The notes: generated by a model not told the origin, from the sequence alone. A stretch of DNA of 64,000 nt from Cyrtodaria siliqua (GCA_037043455.1 JAWPHD010001291.1:1-64000), one strand, 5' to 3'; positions 1 to 12,560 are shown, numbered from the stretch's first letter. Program-made: numbers and translations.

Positions 1-139
1 ACAAAGCAAGTATCACATTTTGGCAGTCATCTTGGGTGCCATCTTTAATAACGTTTTAGTGATACCACAATTCATGACTACAACAGGGTCAGAAATATTT
101 GACGTTCAACTGCGTATATTGAAACATCAATCGCATATA

Positions 140-420
140 TTTGTTATTAGAACTACCAAACGTAATGGTCAGTGTCCTGAACATAATGACGAACCATCTG
201 CATATAAAGACACATGAACTGCATATAATGAAAAATGCACTGAATATAATGACAAAGGCACTGCATATAATGAGATGTCAGCTTCATAGATTGTCATGTG
301 TACCGTATATAATGAAACGTGCACTGATCTTAATGACGAATAAACTGAACATGATGATTTTACAACTGCATATAATGTTTTCACCACTGCACATAAAGGC
401 ATATGTCCCGAACATATGTA
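140..420. repeat. degenerate 21-bp tandem repeat
   Basis: The motif 'actgcatataatga' recurs with a spacing near 21 bp and considerable divergence. Because 21 is a multiple of three, open frames appear on both strands across it; these have repetitive composition and no recognisable domain, so they are not called as genes. Confidence 0.7.
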
Positions 421-540
421 TAAATACCCAACATAAGACGGTCATGGCGTTCCATACTGAAGTCTACAATTTGTTTCTGTGTTCTGTGGAACTGGTCATC
501 AATAGAAGTTTACCGTACTGAAAGTTATTGCCTGTATTAA

Positions 541-885
541 TGCAAGTATTTGACGGTTCTTCAAAATGGTGCTGGTGGTGACGGTACTGCACGTTGCTGG
601 CGGTAATGCAAGTAGATGAAGTCACTGCAAGTTGCTGGTGGTGACGGTACTGCACGTTGCTGCACGTTGCTGCACGTTGCTGATGGTAATGCAAGTAGAT
701 GACGTCACTGCAAGTTGCTAGTGGTGACGATACTGCACGTTGCTGGTGGTAATACAAGTAGATTTCGTCAATGCAAGTTGCTGGTGGTGACGGTACTGCA
801 CGTTGCTGGTGGTAATGCAAGTAGATGACGTTACTGTAGGCTGCTGGTGGTGACAGTACTGCACGTTGCTGGTGTCTCTAGTCTG
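541..885. repeat. 63-bp minisatellite with inner 10-bp expansion
   Basis: The unit contains 'gcaagtagatga', 'ctgcaagttgctggtggtga' and 'tactgcacgttgctgg' in that order and repeats about every 63 bp (3 x 21) four to five times. One unit carries an extra local expansion in which 'tgcacgttgc' is repeated three times near 650-685. The open frame on the minus strand is an artefact of the periodicity. Confidence 0.8.
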
Positions 886-899
886 ATGCTATTGGTTTT

Positions 900-2080
900 G
901 AACTAGTCCAAGCTTTTATTAATATATATATATTGACTAAATTTAAAGATCGAATGAAAGATCTGTTCAGGAGGCAAATATAGGACATTGTCATTAAATC
1001 AAGGGCAATAACTATCGTGTTTATTATACTATATATGTAGTTTTCAGTATGGTACACGCTTTCGTTAATATATAGACTGTGATCAAGTTTGATAAAGACC
1101 GAATGCACAATGAGGGTGCTATATTAAGAGTTGAAAGGGCAAAATATAGGACTTTCCATTAAATCAATGGCAATAACTCTGAATTTTATTAACCGATATG
1201 AGTTAATGAATTAATGAGCCTTCATTAATATAAACTCCGGCCAAGTTCGGTAAAGATCGGATGCAAAATGAATGGACTACTGTTCACAATGCAAAGTATA
1301 GGATTTTCCATTAATCAAGGGCAATAACTTTTGCGTTTATTATCCTATATGTGTGGTCAAGCTTCCATTAAAGGGACACGTTTTATATCAGGCATTACTG
1401 CAAGTACAGCGATTTATTAATCCTGTATCATTTTGACTTTAAAACTGCTTGCATATAATTAAATAAAAAGTGAGAATTCTATTTCCTTCTTTATTCTACA
1501 CATTGTTTAAATATATTATTGGTGCAATATTATCAAAATTCAATAATATGTAAAAACAATTTGCTTTGAACTATTCTAAAAATTAATATTAATGATTGAA
1601 CGAATGTAAATTACGAGAAAAACTGACGGGACGCCGTGAGTTGTTTTAAACAATCAAGATTGCCGTGTGTCCCTTTAATATAAAGACGCTGATCGAGTTT
1701 GTTAAACATCGGATGCAAAATGAAGGGACTACTTGTGTTCAGAAATCAAAATATAAGATTCTACATTAAATCAAGGAAAGTAACTCTGGCGTTCATTATC
1801 CAGTATGGATGTTTTTCGAACTTGTCTGGCCGTTCATTAATATAAACACTCTGACCAAGTTTGGTAAATATCGGATGCACAATGAAGGTGCTAGTGTGTT
1901 CACAAGGTAAACTATTGGATTTTTTTATTAAATCAAGGGCAATAACTGGTGTATCGAACTTGTCCGAGCTCTCATGGATATGAAGACACTGACCAAGTTT
2001 GGTAAAGATCGGATATATAATTTTAAAAAAAAGGTGCTAGAGTGTTCACAACAAAAATATTAAATTAGAAGCCAGTTACT
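900..2080. repeat. ~190-bp dispersed repeat, several divergent units
   Basis: Units share 'aaatcaagggcaataact', 'gaccaagtttggtaaagat' and 'cggatgcaaaatgaagg', with unit starts roughly 190 bp apart. This is the style of internal repeat found in bivalve pearl/Helitron-like elements. The array is interrupted by a MITE at 1372-1674. No coding potential is evident. Confidence 0.65.
1372..1674. mobile_element. TTAA-type MITE (303 bp)
   Basis: The element begins AGGGACACG and ends with the inverted counterpart GTGTCCCT. TTAA lies directly outside both ends (1368-1371 and 1675-1678). Neighbouring copies of the host repeat read 'cattaatataaa' without the element, so removing it and one TTAA restores the host repeat. 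TTAA target duplication is typical of piggyBac-type elements. It carries no coding sequence. Diverged relatives lie near 29329-29583 and 56763-56946. Confidence 0.8.
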
Positions 2081-2768
2081 TGTGGGAAGTGTTTTTCCCC
2101 CCAAAATATTGTCTCCAATAGTCAAGGAATGAGAAAATAAGGAAAATAATAAACATATTAACGACTTTGATGAAACTGTCAACAGTCATATAAGACCAGT
2201 GAGAATGGTAGAGCAACTATTAAGTAACAAAATAATTTCTATGTATATTTTTAAATAGACATTCTATAATCGGGGGTCAGTGGTGTAACCTAAAATAACG
2301 CCTTCTGCTGTAGGGACAAATAACTTAACAAGAGGCACTACCCGTTGATTCAACTTGCCTATGTCTGTCCCACACATTGAAAAGAAACTTTACTGTAGTA
2401 TTTACTAAAAAATAAAAATACAAATTTATAGGTGGTAAAAATAACTCAAATTGACTATAAGTAAATACACGTAAACGTAGCCATACTTTTGATAAAAACA
2501 ACAACAACAAAAAACAAAACAGAACCTAGATGGACGAAGTAGGTTAATATGCCGCAGCCATTTGCAGTTTCATGATTTAGTCGATTTCGAAATACATGTT
2601 TACAATCAAAACATTAAATCTTTTTTGCAAGATTTGCTGAGAAAATTAATAGGCTTAAGACTCCATAATATATTTTTGAAAATGGACATAAAACATTTCT
2701 TAAAATATGCATGCAAATAAAAATAAACATCCTAACAAAATGCAACTCGGTTTAAACATTTGTCAATA
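2081..2768. other. unique AT-rich spacer
   Basis: I see no convincing gene, RNA or repeat here. A short minus-strand open frame at 2325-2510 has no recognisable features. Confidence 0.4.
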
Positions 2769-2774
2769 TGAATG

Positions 2775-2944
2775 AAAACTCAGACAATCTGGAGCTTGAC
2801 ACTTTGTTATGAATGAATACTGATAATCTGGAGCTTGACACTTTGTTATGAATGAATACTGATAATCTGGAGCTTGACACGTTATGAATGAAAACTCAGA
2901 TAATCTAGAGCTTGACACTTGTTGTGAATGAATACTGATAATAC
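2775..2944. repeat. 39-bp tandem repeat, LINE insertion target
   Basis: Units containing 'gataatctggagcttgacac' recur about every 39-57 bp, four times. The array is cut by the LINE beginning at 2945 and resumes at 7231 with 'gataatacggagattgacac', which lets the insertion point be read exactly. Confidence 0.7.
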
Positions 2945-4775
2945 TGATAAGGTTATAAATGAATATATAAAGTGTACTAAATTGTACATGATGCCCATAT
3001 ATGTTTCCTTCTTTAATATAATTCTAAACACAGGTATCCTACCCACACAGTGGTCTGAAGGTATAATAATACCTATTTTTAAAAACAAAGGAGACTCTAA
3101 AGAGCCCGAAAATTATCGTCCGATAACCCTTTTAAATTGCTCATAAACAGATTAAATACCTTTTTAGAATCAAATAATATACTTGAAGAAAATCAAGCTG
3201 GGTTCCGAAAAAATTACTCCACATTGGATCATATTTTTACGTTAAATTCAATTGTCGAAATATTACGAAGTCAAAAAAAGACGATTTTTTGTATATTTAT
3301 TGATTTTTCGAAAGCATTCGACTCAATCTGGAGAGTTGGTCTGTGGTCAAAAATAATGCAATATAATATAAATGGTACATTTTTAAGAGTAGTAAGAAAT
3401 ATGTACTCAAACATAAAATCATGTGTTTCTCAAGATAACAAAAAATCTGCTTTTTATGTAATTGTGGCGAAAATCTTTCACCTGTCCTCTTTTCATTATT
3501 CCTTAATGACTTGGAAAGTTATCTGGAATCTAAAAACCACACAGGAATTCAGTTCAATGATGTAGATAATGAAATAAATATTTTCCTTAAAATTATTGTC
3601 TTACTTTACGCAGATGATACTGTTCTCATTTCGGAAGATGCAAACCACCTTCAAAACTGTCTGAATGACTTTGTAGAGTACTGTAAAATATGGAATCTAA
3701 ATATCAATACAGAAAAAACTAAAGTTGTTATATTTGGTTCAAGATCAGACCGAAATTATTCATTCACAATTAACGATCTCCAGCTAGAAATTGTGAAGTC
3801 ATACAAATACCTAGGCATTTTTTTCTCAAAATCAGGAAGTTTCCTTAATACAAGAAAACACCTGGCACAACAAGCAAAGAAAGCATTGTATTTTCTCTTC
3901 AGAAGAATCCATAACCTAAATTTACCACTTGACCTTATCTTCAAACATTTTGATCACACACTATTACCAATACTAACATATTCATCAGAAATTTGGGGGT
4001 ATGAGGACCCTATACTTTTAGAAAGAATACATTGTGAATTTATACGGAAAGTTCTAAACTTAAGGAAAAGTACTCCACTATATATGCTATATGCTGAGTC
4101 AGGAAGATACCCAATTAATATAACTATAAAATGTAGGATGATAGGATTTTGGAAAAGACTTATTTTAGACAACCAAAGTAAAATATCACTTAAAATATAC
4201 CAATATATGCTCAGGTTACCAAATTTCGAATCAAGTGGATAAACTATATCAAGCAAATATTAGATCAAACAGGCAGACAGGATATCTGGTTAAACCAAAA
4301 TGAAATACAAAGCAAAACCCTAAAATATAAAATAAAACAAATTTTAATGGATCAAAATTATCAAAACTGGCACGATTCACTCCAAAACTCAACAAAAGGT
4401 AGAAATTACTCAATCTTTAAGGAAAATATACAGCTTGAAAACTACTTTCTGATTTTGAATAAGCCTGATTATATAAATCTAGTTAAATTCAGGACCGGTA
4501 ACCATTATTTTCCGGTGGAAACCGGCCGCTGGCAGGGTATAGAAGAGTCTGAAAGAAAATGCCACCTATGCACCCTTAATGATGTTGGTGATGAATTCCA
4601 TTATCTCTTAAAATGTCCCTTCTTCAATAATGAAAGGAAAAGGCTTATACAAAGATACTATTTTCAAAGACCGAGCATTTTAAAATTAAAACTTCTGCTA
4701 ACGCTCTCATCAAAAACGCATTTACAAAATATCTGTAAGTTTGTAAAAATATTATTAGACACGTTCAAACGTTGA
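2945..4775 (+). pseudogene. LINE ORF2 remnant: reverse transcriptase and C-terminal zinc motif
   Basis: Read in pieces, the frame gives fingers ('PENYRPITLLNCS'), palm with an aspartate ('FIDFSKAFDSIW'), and the catalytic box 'YADDTVLISE' near 3607-3636. Thumb/connection sequence follows, then a C-terminal 'VKFRTGNHYFPVETGRW' and a Cys/His cluster (CHLC...H...C, about 4561-4615). Frameshifts lie near 3140, 3470-3510 and 4240, and the N-terminal endonuclease is missing. The enzyme would copy its own RNA at a nicked chromosomal target; this copy cannot do so. Confidence 0.85.
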
Positions 4776-4912
4776 ACTGAGTTTAATTTATTTAATATAT
4801 CTAAAGTGACAAAACGCTTAAATGTTTCTCCTGTTATGCAATTGATGATGCCCAACATTTAACTCAGAACGCTTAATCACATACAGTGGCATATACCCAC
4901 TCTATTCATTAT

Positions 4913-6612
4913 TGTACAATTCAATTCAAATTCTTTTATTCCAAGATTTTACATGTGTAAAACAGCAATGGATATAATATATAATGCAAATTCAACTATA
5001 AATGGTAATCGTTATGACAAATAAAGGTGGTAGTACAGCGAGAGAAAATGATGATAATGCAGAGCAGAACTGATAGTTTTCACAAAATAATCTACAGTCA
5101 GATAAGAAGGTAGATAGCTATTGTTCATCGGTGTCAGATGGGAGACAACTGAGCATGCATAGACACGTGTATATTTATTTATATACCATGCCGGTCTCCC
5201 TCCCTTTAACCATATAGACTATAATACAAATAATAGTAACATATTAAATATTGAATTATGGTTAATATTAAGTAATGCATTTAGATCTATAGATGCATGC
5301 AAATAAAAATATAACAATATACAACGTAGGTTCATTTCTTTACGGCATATATAAGACATACATTTAACTAAGCTACATGAAAACCAGTGTTTGCACGGGA
5401 CTTCGACGTACTGCCTATAGATATTTCTTCGAACAATGTGTAAACAGTTCAACAGTGATTCAGTGATACTGGAGCTACTATTTACAGGTAGGAAATTAAT
5501 AATCTTACTTCAATGCTTATGTGTTTAACAGTAAGTTATTATATAATTAGTATCACACGGAAAAGTAGCATAGTTCAACATGCGCCTTATTATATTGCAC
5601 AACATGTACACAGGTGGAGATATAACAGGTAGGGATAACCCCAGTATTTATACCTTGACACATAATACGAAAACGAAACCTGTGAAAAGGTATTGTCGGG
5701 GTTCTTATGTCTTGTGTATAACAATATAGTATTACAAAATACACACAATACAGTTAAACATTCATAATGGAAAGAAAGTCATTGCCTTTGTATTGGCGTC
5801 ATTTAGTTTATGTACTATTGACAGTTCTAGAACTTCGTAATTTTACAAAATACACATGATTACAATATATATGTAATATAAACAAAAATAGGATAAAACT
5901 GCTTTAATGTGTATTATAAATCGATACACAATTATACATTTTTCAGAATAACGTCAATGAAATTGCATAATTTTATTAAATCTATCTTGTTATTTGTGCT
6001 CATAAGTTGTTGGAATTTTAATATATTTGGACGTGTATAGTAATACGGTTTTAAATACTTTTTCCTTTGTTCTATAAAATTATTACTGGTCAGAATGTAG
6101 TGAAATTCATCCCCTATATCTTGAGTGTTACATACTATGCAAACTCTTTCGTTAATTGGTTTGCTATTCCATCTACCTGTTTCGACAGGAAGTCTATGAT
6201 TTCTTGTACGAAATTTTATAAATTGCCTGCATTGATAAGTTGGTAAAATGGATATATATTTACATTTTCCAAAGTTTGATTTAAAAGATCTGTAAATGTT
6301 ACTTGAGGATGATATATCAACTGTTGATATCCATTTTTGTATATAAAGGTCTTTAAGTTTTTGGTTTGCTGATTTAACCAGCCAGTTTCCGTTTGTGAAA
6401 CTTTGCGAGTACCATATTCCCGAAAAACCTAATGTACAAAGTAGGTTTTTTATATTATTTATCCATATTGACTTTATCTGTTTTGCGTCTGTTAACGCTA
6501 GGACGACAGAATATGTTAAAGAAGATAACTTATTGTCGTCACAATCTCGAATAAGTTTTGACCAAAATGTTAAATGATATAATTCGTATATATATATAAA
6601 TATGTACAAAAT
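4913..6612 (-). mobile_element. nested 5'-truncated LINE in reverse orientation
   Basis: On the minus strand, 5' truncated sequence near 6612 runs through an open ORF2 C-terminus to a 3' end near 4915 with an AATTG-rich tail after 'ggaataaaag'. A short 'tgtacaa' lies at both edges (about 4913 and 6603) and may be the target duplication, but this is weak. It sits in the 3' part of the plus-strand LINE and so arrived later. Confidence 0.65.
5932..6609 (-). pseudogene. LINE ORF2 C-terminal fragment, frame still open
   Basis: 225 codons without a stop. The C-terminal half contains 'IKFRTRNHRLPVETGRW' and a Cys/His cluster (CIVC...GDEFHY), matching the C-terminus of the LINE at 4347-4775 position by position. 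The last cysteine expected in the cluster is not obvious. The reverse transcriptase itself is missing through 5' truncation, so this is not a functional gene. The open frame suggests it is younger than the LINE it interrupts. Confidence 0.8.
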
Positions 6613-7689
6613 TCACTTACCTCTTAAATGAGTATCTAGATCCAAAACAATAATTAAATCCAACACACATTTCCTTTTTCTTATGAAATATAATATCCGA
6701 ACACAAAATACAGGACTTGAGAATGAACACAACACAGACTATACTGACATAACGTAACCTATTAAATCAAGGTCAAAGTGACCAGACGACAGACCATTCA
6801 AAACTATTAGGCACGTTCGTCACGTGCCACTTAATTCTGTTTACAATTAGGCCTACTACACTAAGTACTGTCTGTTTCATACAAAACCTGCACCGAAAAA
6901 GGTCAACACCTGTCACTACTATTTCAATGTACATTTCGACCCGTTTTATTTAAACTAACCAGCTAAAGAATTAGCAACCACGAATAGGTTAATATTTGTA
7001 AAAAATCCCCCCGCACCACCACCATCACACACATATAAACTTTTTTTTCTCTTCTTTTTTTTTGATTTTCCCATAAAATATAAGTGATTGAATTATATTT
7101 GTTATTCCTATTATATTTAACAATGTAAAAACACCATGTCATGTGTATTATTACAAGAACGTTTGTATTGTAAACTCTTGTATCACCTGTGATTTGAGTT
7201 TAATAAAGTGATGTTCTGTTCTGTTCTGTTCTGATAATACGGAGATTGACACGTGTTATTAATGAAAACTCAGAACCTGATCAAAAACTGGTGTTCTAAA
7301 TGGTGTTAAAACTGTCAGCGTTGACTGAGACCAGACACTGATTGATTCCATAGTAACACCTTAACAAATGCGATCAGTGAAAAAGAAGAGTTTTTTAATA
7401 ACAATCGTTATGACGTAGAGGCACATGTTACGTTTCTGCACAACTAGACCCTGCACTCTACAATCTATGAAAGTTTTGATCAAATCCGATCTTAAATACA
7501 GAATATATAACGATAACAAGATTTATATATATATACTATATTCCAATAGAATAACAATCCAGTGGTGTCTAAACATGTTTCTTTATTTCATCTTGTCATT
7601 AATAATAATTCACTGACATCGTCAATAACTAAAACCCTTTTGAAATAGTTGTTGCTATATATAATTATACATAATAAATATACTGAAAC

Positions 7690-7960
7690 AACTCCTTCCT
7701 AGGAAATCTCGTTTAATGTGGGTTGGCTGAATCTGCTCTTTGCGCGAATATAACACTAAAGTCGATGTCAAGCGAAGGTGCGCGTGACGTCACACCGTGT
7801 TTCTCCCTTTGCAAAATCTCGCTTGAAAAAATCGCCCACAATTCATACTTAGTGTTTGCCCTACTTTTACCCCGCGCTTCTACGAAACCACGCCTCGTAA
7901 CACGTTCGCGCTTCTACTAAATCCGCCTCCTTGTGTCCAAACAAGCGCGTGCCATTTAGT
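7690..7960. other. CpG-rich patch with a perfect CRE palindrome
   Basis: This stretch has many CG dinucleotides compared with its AT-rich flanks and contains TGACGTCA at 7785-7792, the CREB/ATF site consensus. No gene is recognisable next to it, and it partly overlaps a foldback element, so it may be repeat-derived rather than a promoter. Confidence 0.3.
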
Positions 7961-8085
7961 AAGCGATTACTTTATGATTAAATGGTTAAAATTGGTGATC
8001 GTTAGAAATTTACATGAATAAGTTCGCCATTTTTTAAAAATTCCTCACCGTCTGATTGGAGGAAAAAGTAAGGCAAACACTAAAT
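7848..8085. mobile_element. small foldback/MITE with ~21-bp inverted ends
   Basis: 'TTAGTGTTTGCCCTACTTTT' at the left and its near-perfect inverse 'AAAAAGTAAGGCAAACACTAA' (split by one mismatch) at the right enclose about 240 bp of noncoding sequence. No clear target duplication was found. Confidence 0.55.
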
Positions 8086-9240
8086 TTGCATTATAGTTGT
8101 TTTCAGCATCCAATACGTTCGTCTAGCATAGATAAGCATGCATGTACGACTTGAAGACTCGATTTATGAGAAAAAATGTTGGTTATCCGTCAGATGGCGA
8201 TGAGGAGGGCCAAAAGCAATGGCTGTGAATGAAAGTTAATAAATCAACCTTGCATTCAAAAATGAATATCTCGTGGCAGAGAACCACCTTTTTTAAATAT
8301 CATTATTTTTGTATTTAAAGAATTAACAACACGTTTCCACCGTTTACAGTAGTCTGTCATGCTATATATAACATTTAATGATGTTGTAATAATCGAGTTA
8401 CCTCCCCGTATGCACACAATTACTATTTCTAAAGAAGTTTACACATGTTATGCAAACAATTATGTAAAAACATATATCATTATCTTACAGATATCTCTTT
8501 GCGTAGAAAGACATCTTGCTCGTTAGAAATATATACCCTATTACATAGACAGCAAAACAGGAAATAAATTATGTATACTTGTATATAGAATAATTAGATC
8601 GACAACCAGACCACCAATAGTCCAATTTTTTTTTTTTTGAAAAGTTCAGTACACAAGGGAGTTATAGTAACATCTACAAACATGACCTCAATTTTCCACG
8701 ACAATATTCTCTATGCGTTGCTTTCGAAAACAATCACAGAAAAACACAACACCGATTGTGTAGGTAGTAGCTTTTGATTATCAAAAATCATCAAACTACC
8801 TCCCTTTAAGGTTTTCATAGCATCCATAAAAGAGTATTGCATGGCAAAATGTGAAAATGTAGTACTCGGTGAAGTGTGCTTAAAAACATCAAACATTGTT
8901 TAATTAAAGCGCTGTTCAAGCTTTCCTACGCCCCAAAACACTGGCCTATGTGAATACCAGCAAAAAAAAAAGGTAAAGAGGGTACTTTTTTTGGTGTGTA
9001 TATATTTCTCCTTTCACCTTAGAAATATGTCTTATATGCTAGAGAGATAATTCTTTAATTTAGAAAACTGCTTTTAACAAACGAAAAAAAGTATAACATT
9101 ATTAACACGTATTTTCCCGCCAATTACTGAATTAAGTAAGAATTTATCATATCTTTTTGTAAAAATATTAAATAAAAACATATTTGGACATTTTATATTT
9201 AAAATTATTTTTCAAAGATATCACTAGTTTGCAACTTGCT
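8086..9240. other. unique AT-rich spacer
   Basis: No supported gene or element. A 61-codon minus-strand frame at 8711-8896 has no recognisable feature. Confidence 0.4.
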
Positions 9241-9244
9241 TATA

Positions 9245-9500
9245 ATTCAGCTGCCATAAGGGTTAGTCAACCGAAATGGTTCTGCCATAAGGACTCATCA
9301 ACCGAAATGGTCCTGCCATAAGGGCTCATCACCAATATTTAGTGCTGATAAGGGTCAAGTGTGCTGTTTTTCTCTGTGAAAATGATAGGACGTGATGAAC
9401 GAGACTTAATGTGTGATTTATCTCAGGAATAATTGATAGGTATGTATCTGGACACCTCAGATACATTAGCTGTATCTGGACACCTCAGATACATTAGCTG
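9245..9500. repeat. short tandem repeats: ~34 bp x3 and 28 bp x2
   Basis: 'ctgccataaggg' followed by 'tcaaccgaaatgg' repeats three times at about 9250-9345. At 9444-9500 a 28-bp unit 'gtatctggacacctcagata(c)' is duplicated; each unit can itself fold (GTATCTG / CAGATAC). Confidence 0.6.
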
Positions 9501-9968
9501 TATAGATAATTATGCTATAAACACTAGATTTTAGAAGAAGATTATTGTTGTATTGGAAGATTTCGGAGTGTAGTTTGTTAAGAATGTGGATTGATTAAGA
9601 AGGTAAGAGACTGCGTTTTAGTATTTTATGTAATTTATTATTTATACATCTACAATGCTAACATCCTACAATTACTAAAATCCTATCAGCGTAGAAAGGA
9701 ACGGCTTAATTAATTGTCTTCGTTGCTGTTGGGCCCTTATGGCTCTCTAAATATATAAGTCAGTTTCTATTCAGATTTCTTTGTTCAAATAGCTTTGTTT
9801 TATATTGTAATATGTGAATTATCTATTACCATTGACATGACAATCATTTGACTAATTCTTTTTAGAACATTTAAATGCTTAGTTATATTTTATATGCTGA
9901 TTTTGGCATTTTAAATTCATATGAAGTTTAGTAATAAGGATTTATATTTTGTTTTTTACTATAGTAAA

Positions 9969-10035
9969 ATGGACTCCGACTGGACAGACGAGGAGTTTTA
10001 TGTCACTCAAGTCAGCAGTCAACTTTTTGAAAATG
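9969..10035 (+). pseudogene. predicted first coding exon of the OTU/transposase-like gene
   Basis: ATG followed by 22 acidic codons (MDSDWTDEEFYVTQVSS...) and a good donor (AATG|gtacgt). The exon ends in phase 1 and joins in frame to sequence after an acceptor at 14086-14088 (tttttcag), giving GAA-AAA-TCA. The intervening intron holds the Naiad retroelement. That this exon belongs to the gene continuing at 14089 is inferred from phase and splice-site quality. Confidence 0.45.
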
Positions 10036-10675
10036 GTACGTAGTATACATTTGAAATATTTATTCTTATAATTACAAAAACTGTACATAGTACATAAATT
10101 TAAGTCATATGATTTTGAGTTAGTCACTTAGAAGGAAAAAAGAATTGACATGTTATTGTTGAACATGTGTTACAATTGTTTAATAAAACAAAGAGATATA
10201 GAGTCCTATAGAAACCACAGCGTCCGAGCGCAATGGCATCGTAGGTCCACACTGTACTGCAAACAAGGACTTGACAATACAATGAAAGAGACAAAAAAAA
10301 CAGAAAGGGTGGTGAAGACAGGGTTACCGACTTGGAACGGTCAGTAGGCAATAAGGACTACTGGTTAGCTTGAATCGATTTTATATGCGCACAATCCTCG
10401 CTATTATCCTGTCTTCAACGCCCAAATAGACAAGACAGTGTAAACAAAACTACATCCCATCAAAAGTAATTCTCTAACAATAAAGTCCAAATCCTGAGAA
10501 AATAACTAAAGAAACACATACAAAATAATAAACATCTCAGGATGTATCCAGAATCGTACTGAACAACCATAGTAGTTGCAGCTAAAGAGAAAACCAATCT
10601 AGGGTACGACCAGAAAACCCGAGGGACGAAAGCTCATGCACCCACCTCCCTTAGTTGGGGTTTCAGTAGGTACAA

Positions 10676-12560
10676 TCATAGAGTCCCAAGAGGTAGTCCA
10701 GTCATCGCACAAGTGAAAAGTGAAGCGTAATGACTGACTGTCGAGGGGTCAATCACTAAACATGCAGTGCGCTGTAAAACCAAAGGGTTATATCCTTTTC
10801 TGACGAACTTCCTGATTAAATTTGTAAAGCGATCAGGAAACCCGTCAGACCTCTTTAACTTTCGAAGTTTATAGACCACATCTCCATAAAATGAGGGTTG
10901 TGATATGCCTAGTCGCAGAAGTGTCTTTAGGTTGGTGTTGTACTATTCCAGCAGGCCCTCGTTACGGCGGTAGAATTTAGAGAAAGATCTACGTAGTTTG
11001 TGATAACGAAACCCTGCTGAAGAAGTTTACTTGTAATAACTTGATTTCGATCATTGAAGTCTATAATATCATTACACGCTCTAGCAAATCGAATGAGCTG
11101 AGAGATATACACCCCGTAAGAGGTAGCACGAGGTACATCTCCATCCAGGTGTGGATAGTTAACGATGTTAAAATTGAAATCATCTCTCTCATCATAGATT
11201 TTAGTATGAATACAATCATTTGAAATCGAGAGATGAAGATCGAGAAATGCTGCTACTGTATCCGAACTGTTGGCTTTATTCAACGTGAGCTCTGGTGGAT
11301 AAATGTTAGTAACCATATGAACAAAGAACGGATTATCAATATTGAGTATGTCATCAAGATACCGAGAAGTATTATTAAAGGCATCAATAATTTCACCCTG
11401 GCTAGCAGGTGACAAACTCAACATAAAATCTCTTTCATAGCAGTACAAAAACAAATCTGCAACAAGTGGCTCACAGTTAGTACCCATAGGAATACCAACA
11501 ACCTGGCGGTAAATAGTTTTACCGTATCTTATAAAGATGTTATCCAGAAGAAAACATAAGGCTCTGCGAACATCAGTACAAGTCCACAAATTATACTTAT
11601 CAATGGGGGCGTTAGTAAAGAAAGCCCTGCCATTATTACACGCTAGAAAAGTTGTACCTACTCAAGCAAATGTCTTCTGAATAAGCTGAAGCAATTTTTC
11701 TTTGAAAAGATTATGTGGTAGTGTAGTATACAGTGTAGAAAAGTCGTAGGTGCTTAGAGAAGTGGCATGAAAATGCTTACACCGTAGTTTGTCAAGAACT
11801 TCTCCAGAGTTTTTGATAGATCAAAACAGATTGATTCTTGAGTTCTCGAAGGCCATTCCGCAATATTTTAAAATATGTTCTTTAATCGCGGAAAGTCAGG
11901 AAGTCAATAGTTTTGATATATTGGTCGTGGTACATGGACTTTGTGAAGTTTGGGTATCCAGTACATTGTAGGGAGCTTCGTCTGCTTACTAATTACAGAA
12001 ACCTTTATAGTCTCCATAAAGGTCACATGCTGGGAAACAATGTCTGTCTCCAGCAGAGGTGTAGTCTGATAAGCAGAAGTGCTCGCTAGCTCAGCATTCA
12101 AAGTATTGTTATAATGTAGTCGTCAGACAATAATTATATTGTTGGAAGTTTTGTCTGCTGGAACTAGTGCAACTTTAGTATGTAAATTCTGAATACATTT
12201 CTTAAGGTGCCGTAAATTGTAAGTAGAAGTCCGAGGAAGTAGGGATGGATTTGATTCGTAAAATAAAATACGTAATTCAACAATTTCTGAAATAGTTTTC
12301 ATCCAAGCAGTAAGTGCATGTTTATCTGCTTTTTCTCGCTTACACCACTTTGTACAGAAATCCGTTAAAGAACCCGCAATTTCATTGCGACAGGCATTAA
12401 AATCAATATCAGATGGAAGGCGATACTTAGGCCCTTTGGCAATTAAATGCCGAATCCTCTTATCCTCAATTACGTCAAGATTTCCAGTAAGAATGTGGTT
12501 CGTAACGAAATTTAGAATTTTGACAATCTCAATCAGTAGGAGTAGATGTCTCGATCTCAA
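10676..12560 (-). pseudogene. Naiad reverse transcriptase remnant
   Basis: Fragments in order on the minus strand: 'ALVPADKTSNNIIIV' (12123-12170), 'LPTMYWIPKLHK' (about 11950), 'VVGIPMGTNCEPLVADLFLY' (about 11450-11510), the catalytic box 'SRYLDDILNID' (about 11340-11370), 'AAFLDLHLSI', then the thumb 'YGVYISQLIRFARACND' and the C-terminal 'RTACLVIDPSTVSHYASLF'. YLDD carries the two catalytic aspartates. Frameshifts near 10925, 11590-11700 and 11900-12120 break the frame. Confidence 0.85.

Larger units (their letters stand above)
2945..7230 (+). mobile_element. 5'-truncated non-LTR retrotransposon (LINE) with nested LINE
   Basis: A truncated ORF2 is followed by a long 3' region ending in 'taataaagtg' and a (TTCTG)n tail. 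The 10-bp sequence CTGATAATAC is present at 2935-2944 and 7231-7240, a target-site duplication of 8-10 bp (the first bases could belong to the tail). The 3' untranslated part is interrupted by a second LINE in reverse orientation at about 4913-6612. The C-terminal protein sequence of the two LINEs is similar, so they belong to one family; the clade cannot be assigned by eye. Confidence 0.8.

Noticed and set aside
10590..10640. Hammerhead-ribozyme-like 'gagggacgaaagc' near the Naiad 3' end
   Set aside because: Penelope-like elements can carry hammerheads, but the CTGATGA core and closing stems are absent and the strand is wrong for this element.
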